A stretch of DNA of 5,883 bases from Hyphomicrobiales bacterium (GTDB lineage Bacteria > Pseudomonadota > Alphaproteobacteria > Rhizobiales > Devosiaceae): assembly GCA_015487985.1 (NCBI GenBank), contig WFOP01000385.1, forward strand, positions 1 to 5,883. Direction: 5' to 3'. This document shows positions 5,821 through 5,883 of this stretch, piece by piece; within the stretch, counting starts at the first letter, position 1, and every line of letters starts with the position of its first letter. Under the pieces are notes generated by a model. It made no database searches. It was not told the DNA's origin and saw only the letters and a program-made list of their open reading frames with translations. The position numbers and the translations under genes were made by a program.

Positions 5821-5883
5821 AGCCCGCCGGCGTGAGGCAGCAAAAAAGCCCGCCGGCGTGAGGCAGCAAAAAACACCGCCGGC
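5821..5883. repeat. 26-bp direct tandem repeat, two exact copies plus a partial third at the window edge
   Basis: Copy 1 (5821-5846) and copy 2 (5847-5872) are identical over all 26 bases; each starts AGCCCGCCGG and ends GCAGCAAAAA. The last 11 bases (5873-5883) match the start of a third copy at 9 of 11 positions, so the array probably continues past the edge. It begins 23 bases after the flippase stop. The unit is not a multiple of three, so it is not an in-frame protein repeat. Each unit combines a GCCGGC palindrome with an A-run. Possibilities are a minisatellite, intergenic mosaic repeats or an assembly artefact at a contig end. Confidence 0.9.

Noticed and set aside
5810..5883. Possible start of a third gene in the glycan operon (ATG 5810, open to the edge)
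   Set aside because: Only 24 codons are visible, it reads through the 26-bp tandem repeat in shifting frames, and the ribosome site is poor; it cannot be supported from this window.

Overview
The window looks like ordinary chromosome from an alphaproteobacterium. This is inferred from the ndk protein, the ArsR and MmyB-type regulators, the CelD/BcsL-type acyltransferase and moderate GC; genus cannot be told. I see no rRNA, tRNA, CRISPR array, insertion sequence or phage gene. There are seven protein genes, two of which are incomplete or have uncertain starts, and no clear evidence of a new multi-gene system.

Left part (1-1376, minus strand). An ArsR/SmtB repressor (331-651) with a C-terminal Cys-Cys-x3-Cys cluster lies directly upstream of the first 89 codons of a membrane protein that runs off the left edge. 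That protein is probably a permease of the ArsP_1/DUF318 type, so the pair reads as a metal(loid)-responsive operon. A gap of about 290 bases without a convincing gene follows, then a small four-helix membrane protein (945-1376) of unknown function.

Middle (1377-2968). A MmyB-type XRE-family regulator (1503-2300) is divergent from the four-helix membrane protein. The gap between them holds a perfect interrupted palindrome (1450-1470), the best candidate operator in the window; it probably serves autoregulation and may control the membrane protein. The housekeeping gene ndk (2491-2913) follows as its own transcription unit, with a good sigma70-like promoter (2418-2446) and a textbook intrinsic terminator (2944-2968).

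Right part (2969-5883). After a 230-base non-coding leader with an inverted repeat comes a two-gene envelope-glycan unit: a CelD/BcsL-like acyltransferase (about 3201-4454) and a Wzx/MOP-superfamily flippase (4454-5797), joined by a one-base TAATG overlap. They probably act on the same exported polysaccharide or lipid-linked sugar: the first would modify or build it at the cytoplasmic face and the second would flip it. Just after the flippase the window ends inside an exact 26-bp tandem repeat. This is the most unusual sequence-level structure here and may also explain why the sequence stops.
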